Source: an uncultured euryarchaeote (GTDB lineage: Archaea > Thermoplasmatota > Poseidoniia > Poseidoniales > Poseidoniaceae). Taken from it: a stretch of DNA of 9,404 nt. This document shows, in pieces, positions 7,428 through 9,404 of this stretch (its first letter is position 1; every line of letters begins with the position of its first letter). Location: positions 1-9,404 of the forward strand of contig CALGEM010000105.1 of assembly GCA_937881505.1 (NCBI GenBank), in the 5' to 3' direction. Under the pieces are notes generated by a model. That model saw only the letters and a program-made list of their open reading frames with translations, had not been told where the DNA came from and did not search any database. The position numbers and the translations under genes are program-made.

Positions 7428-7551
7428 GAAACGGTCTCTCCCAGTTGGATGTTCTTGCCAAGCAGAGCCCCCCCTTCAAGGCTGTGCTGATGCGAAGGCC
7501 GGAAACCATCATTGTGCAAAGTCTCAAATCTCATCGTCCTGACCCGGCAAT
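7428..7551. promoter_or_regulatory. Divergent intergenic region between alaS and rtcB
   Basis: The 124-bp gap holds the promoters of both genes. I see no convincing TATA box on either strand. A run of seven Cs on the plus strand lies near 7470-7476. Closest to rtcB the sequence is moderately AT-rich (around 7510-7535), and no clear ribosome-binding sequence precedes the ATG at 7552, so rtcB may be leaderless. No riboswitch or T-box-like structure is evident. Confidence 0.3.
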
Positions 7552-9027
7552 ATGGACCAAGCATGGCGTGACCACCTCGTTGAGGAGGGGGACGGAACCA
7601 TGCGTATCCGTGCACATGGCACCATGAAGGTCGACGCCAGATTGGTCACCGATGCCGCCCACATGCAACGCCATGCCGATGATCGTGGCCCCGAGCAACT
7701 CGTGAACACCGCATCGCTGCCGGGCGTTGTCGGCGAAGCGTGGGCCATGGCAGATTGGCATTTTGGATACGGGTTCCCCATCGGAGGCGTTGTGGCAACT
7801 GACACGGAGTTCGGGGATGCTGGCGGAGCCATCTCCCCAGGTGGCGTAGGCTTTGACATCAATTGTGGCGTTCGGTTTTTAGCGCTTGATGCCACGGTAA
7901 ATGACATTCCCAATCTCAAGAAATTGGCTGGGCGACTGGCCGGTCGAATCCCAGCAGGGGGTTCCGGAAAAGGGGGTGTTGACATAACAACATCCGACCT
8001 GCAGGATATCTTGCAGCGAGGAGCCCATGCGGCGGCAGACCTCGGGCACGGCCATCACGCAGACCTTGCTTTTTTGGAATCCAATGGCCTGCTTGAAACT
8101 CAGGAGGCTGAACTCTCACAACGAGCCTTGGAACGCGGAATGAAATCCCTCGGCACCCTCGGAAGCGGCAACCACTTTTTGGAATTGCAAACTGTCGGGA
8201 GCGTGGTTGATGAGGCCACAGCAGCAGCTTGGGGCCTGTACGAAGACCAAGTGGTGGCCATGATTCACTCCGGAAGTCGCGGGCTTGGCCATCAAGTCTG
8301 TACCGATCATGTCCGAGGATTAGAAGCGACATACAAACAACAAGAAGGCATGTGGGTCAACGAAAAATGGGGCTATGCACTACCCGACAGGCAGTTAGCA
8401 TCTGCACCGGTTTATTCAGTGGAGGGGCAAGCCTACCTCGATTCAATGAACGCAGCCGCCAACTTCGCCTTTGCGAACCGAGCGGTGCTAGCTGAACGCC
8501 TGCGAACAGTGCTCAAACTCGAAATGGGTGTTGATGGCGAAGCAACCACACTGTACGATGTGGCTCATAACATCGCAAAGATGGAAACGCATGTTATCCA
8601 TGGCAAATCCTGCTCGTGTTGCGTCCACCGCAAGGGAGCCACTCGCGCATTTGGAGGAGACCATGCAGAGGTTGGAAAACAATTTGCATCAACCGGCCAA
8701 CCGGTCATCGTCCCCGGTGACATGGGTAACGGTTCGTGGATCATGGCCGGACCCCTCAAAGGTGGAAACATGGCCTTTGGTTCGTCATGTCATGGCGCGG
8801 GAAGGGCCCTCTCACGAAGTCAGGCCAAGAAAACGCTCGATGGGAAGGCATTGAAGCGAAGTCTTGAGGCACAAGGCGTCCGAGTTCACGCATCGACACC
8901 GAACGTGCTTTCTGAAGAGGCTCCGGACGCCTACAAAGATGTTGATGAAGTCATACGCCTGACGGAACAAGCAGGCCTTGCCCGGCCGGTCGCCCGAATG
9001 AATCCACTGGCGGTCATCAAAGGATGA
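7552..9027 (+). CDS. rtcB: RtcB-type RNA-splicing ligase (tRNA ligase)
   Basis: This 491-residue enzyme joins RNA 2',3'-cyclic phosphate or 3'-phosphate ends to 5'-OH ends using GTP and Mn2+. In archaea it seals tRNA exons after intron removal. The metal and catalytic set is complete: Asp102 and Cys105 in GVGFDINCGVR, His208 in LGSGNHFLE, His239 in MIHSGSRGLGHQ, His339 in VAHNIAKMETH, and the histidine that takes the GMP, His414, in SCHGAGRALSRSQA. The segment FGYGFPIGGV (71-80) is also typical. Length is normal for the family. Cysteines cluster at 354, 356 and 357 (KSCSCCVHRKG), near the metal ligand His339. No archease gene, its usual partner, is in the window. The ATG at 7552 gives a slightly abbreviated N-terminus but includes the usual landmarks. 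Its stop abuts that of the convergent 63-codon gene. Confidence 0.96.
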   Translation: MDQAWRDHLVEEGDGTMRIRAHGTMKVDARLVTDAAHMQRHADDRGPEQLVNTASLPGVVGEAWAMADWHFGYGFPIGGVVATDTEFGDAGGAISPGGVGFDINCGVRFLALDATVNDIPNLKKLAGRLAGRIPAGGSGKGGVDITTSDLQDILQRGAHAAADLGHGHHADLAFLESNGLLETQEAELSQRALERGMKSLGTLGSGNHFLELQTVGSVVDEATAAAWGLYEDQVVAMIHSGSRGLGHQVCTDHVRGLEATYKQQEGMWVNEKWGYALPDRQLASAPVYSVEGQAYLDSMNAAANFAFANRAVLAERLRTVLKLEMGVDGEATTLYDVAHNIAKMETHVIHGKSCSCCVHRKGATRAFGGDHAEVGKQFASTGQPVIVPGDMGNGSWIMAGPLKGGNMAFGSSCHGAGRALSRSQAKKTLDGKALKRSLEAQGVRVHASTPNVLSEEAPDAYKDVDEVIRLTEQAGLARPVARMNPLAVIKG

Positions 9028-9219
9028 TCACATGCAGACTTCCATCATCCCTTGGCCGGGAATGGTGGGTGCTGCACCGCTGTGGACGCCATCAGGCTCT
9101 TCCACAATCACGCTCAACAGCGTGTTCACCAGTTCTTTCAGTTCATCGACTTGGTGTTGAAGTTCCTTCACCCGTCGTTGCATCTCATCGTTTTGTTGTT
9201 GCTTACGCTCCATCTGCAT
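9028..9219 (-). CDS. Small coiled-coil protein of unknown function
   Basis: This is a 63-residue reading frame whose family I do not recognise. Residues 1-40 are a charged, glutamine-rich helix with heptad-like hydrophobic spacing (Val17, Leu20, Val24, Leu27, Leu30, Val31, Leu34, Leu35, Val38), so a dimeric or trimeric coiled coil is likely. The remaining 23 residues are Gly/Pro-rich and probably flexible (GAAPTIPGQGMMEV). There is no DNA-binding, metal-binding or membrane motif. ATG 9219 and ATG 9213 (third codon) are both usable starts, and an in-frame TGA lies ten codons upstream of ATG 9219. The support for a real gene is the coiled-coil pattern, a good TATA-like box upstream, and a stop exactly abutting the rtcB stop, as at another gene pair here. 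Confidence 0.68.
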   Translation of the reverse strand: MQMERKQQQNDEMQRRVKELQHQVDELKELVNTLLSVIVEEPDGVHSGAAPTIPGQGMMEVCM

Positions 9220-9225
9220 CCCATC

Positions 9226-9243
9226 TGAGAAGTTGCCTTCTCA
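9226..9243 (-). promoter_or_regulatory. Inverted repeat, a 7-bp hairpin with GCAA loop in the leader of the 63-codon gene
   Basis: On the minus strand the sequence is TGAGAAG-GCAA-CTTCTCA, a perfect 7-bp stem closed by GCAA, a GNRA tetraloop. It ends 6 nt before the ATG at 9219. It begins about 27 nt from the middle of the TATA-like box, so it may lie at the very 5' end of the mRNA. It could be an RNA structure affecting translation or stability, or a DNA operator at the start site. It has no T-run after it, so it is not an ordinary terminator for rtcB. Confidence 0.55.
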
Positions 9244-9266
9244 AGTTGAAATCCGAAAATTCGCCT

Positions 9267-9274
9267 CTTATACA
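9267..9274 (-). promoter_or_regulatory. TATA-like box for the 63-codon gene
   Basis: On the minus strand this reads TGTATAAG, in an AT-rich context. It is the best TATA-like element in the window. Archaeal transcription would start about 25 bases downstream, near 9243-9246, giving a leader of roughly 25 nt. Confidence 0.5.
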
Positions 9275-9288
9275 TTGAGGTTATTTTG

Positions 9289-9297
9289 AAAAAAAAA
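9289..9297 (-). terminator. T9 tract, distal terminator of tRNA-Thr
   Basis: There are nine consecutive Ts on the minus strand, 35-43 nt past the 3' end of the tRNA. Archaeal RNA polymerase terminates at T-runs without needing a hairpin. It separates the tRNA transcript from the promoter of the next gene. Confidence 0.55.
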
Positions 9298-9317
9298 GGC
9301 CCAATTTATCATCTCTG

Positions 9318-9323
9318 AAAAAA
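9318..9323 (-). terminator. T6 tract, proximal terminator of tRNA-Thr
   Basis: Six Ts on the minus strand, starting 8 nt after the encoded CCA. This is probably the first of two tandem termination sites for the tRNA. Confidence 0.45.
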
Positions 9324-9331
9324 GCGAAGAG

Positions 9332-9404
9332 TGGAGCCACCGGCGAGATTTGAACTCGCGACCTCCTCATTACCAATGAGGTGCTATACCGCTAAGCCAC
9401 GGTG
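9332..9404 (-). tRNA. tRNA-Thr, anticodon GGU (5' end cut by the window edge)
   Basis: On the minus strand all parts of the cloverleaf are visible except the first two bases, which lie past 9404. The 3' acceptor strand CGGTGGC pairs with the visible 5' CACCG. The D arm is GCT...AGC. The anticodon stem CCTCA/TGAGG encloses the loop TTGGTAA, giving anticodon GGT, which reads ACC and ACU. The T arm is GCGAG-TTCAAAT-CTCGC. Discriminator T and an encoded CCA follow at 9335 and 9334-9332. Without the CCA the mature length would be about 72 nt, with no intron. Its promoter is outside the window. Confidence 0.95.

Noticed and set aside
7428..7551. T-box, riboswitch or attenuator before alaS
   Set aside because: I looked for paired stems, a specifier region or a conserved aptamer core and saw none, and such T-boxes are bacterial.
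9226..9243. Hairpin as an intrinsic terminator for rtcB
   Set aside because: On the plus strand the stem is not followed by a T-run, and it lies about 200 bases past the rtcB stop inside the promoter region of the opposing gene.
1..9404. New defence, mobile or CRISPR-type system
   Set aside because: There are no repeat arrays, transposase or integrase genes, toxin-antitoxin pair signatures or composition shifts. The genes are housekeeping or single unknowns.

Overview
The window looks like chromosomal housekeeping sequence from an archaeon. The best guess is a Thermoplasmatota-type euryarchaeon, such as an uncultured marine lineage of the Poseidoniales (Marine Group II) kind. The evidence is an archaeal-type alanyl-tRNA synthetase with the archaeal motif-2 region and glycine-rich C-terminus, an RtcB RNA ligase, the N-terminus of an archaeal family B DNA polymerase, and a tRNA gene with encoded CCA followed by T-tracts. 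The lineage assignment comes from remembered protein resemblance, not from a search. I see no mobile elements, CRISPR array, integrase or att sites.

Layout. Positions 1-488 (minus) hold the first 162 codons of a family B DNA polymerase, cut by the window edge. An 89-residue unknown protein (481-750, minus) overlaps its start by 8 bases. serA, a short phosphoglycerate dehydrogenase, lies upstream of these on the same strand (815-1798). Divergent from serA is a polytopic membrane protein of unknown function (1899-3053, plus). Then come an ETHE1/persulfide dioxygenase-like metallo-beta-lactamase-fold enzyme (3056-3766, minus), a Nudix hydrolase with a long unassigned N-terminus (3819-4580, plus), alaS (4581-7427, minus), rtcB (7552-9027, plus), a 63-residue coiled-coil protein (9028-9219, minus) and tRNA-Thr(GGU) (9332 to past the edge, minus).

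From serA onward the genes alternate strand one by one. At the three convergent junctions the stop codons are 2, 0 and 0 bases apart, and the last two share the sequence TGATCA. No intergenic terminator can fit there, so mRNA 3' ends probably lie inside the opposing genes. The divergent gaps (52-124 bp) are the only room for promoters. No stretch over 300 bases lacks a gene.

Functionally the right half leans towards tRNA biology: alanine charging and proofreading by AlaRS, RNA ligation by RtcB, and tRNA-Thr. These are neighbours on alternating strands, not an operon. The left half couples a small unknown protein to the replicative-type polymerase. I did not find a convincing new multi-gene system. 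The items most worth a second look are the small gene overlapping polB, a GNRA-capped hairpin that may form the 5' end of the 63-residue gene's mRNA, the eroded N-terminal Cys motif of AlaRS, and the abutting stop codons.
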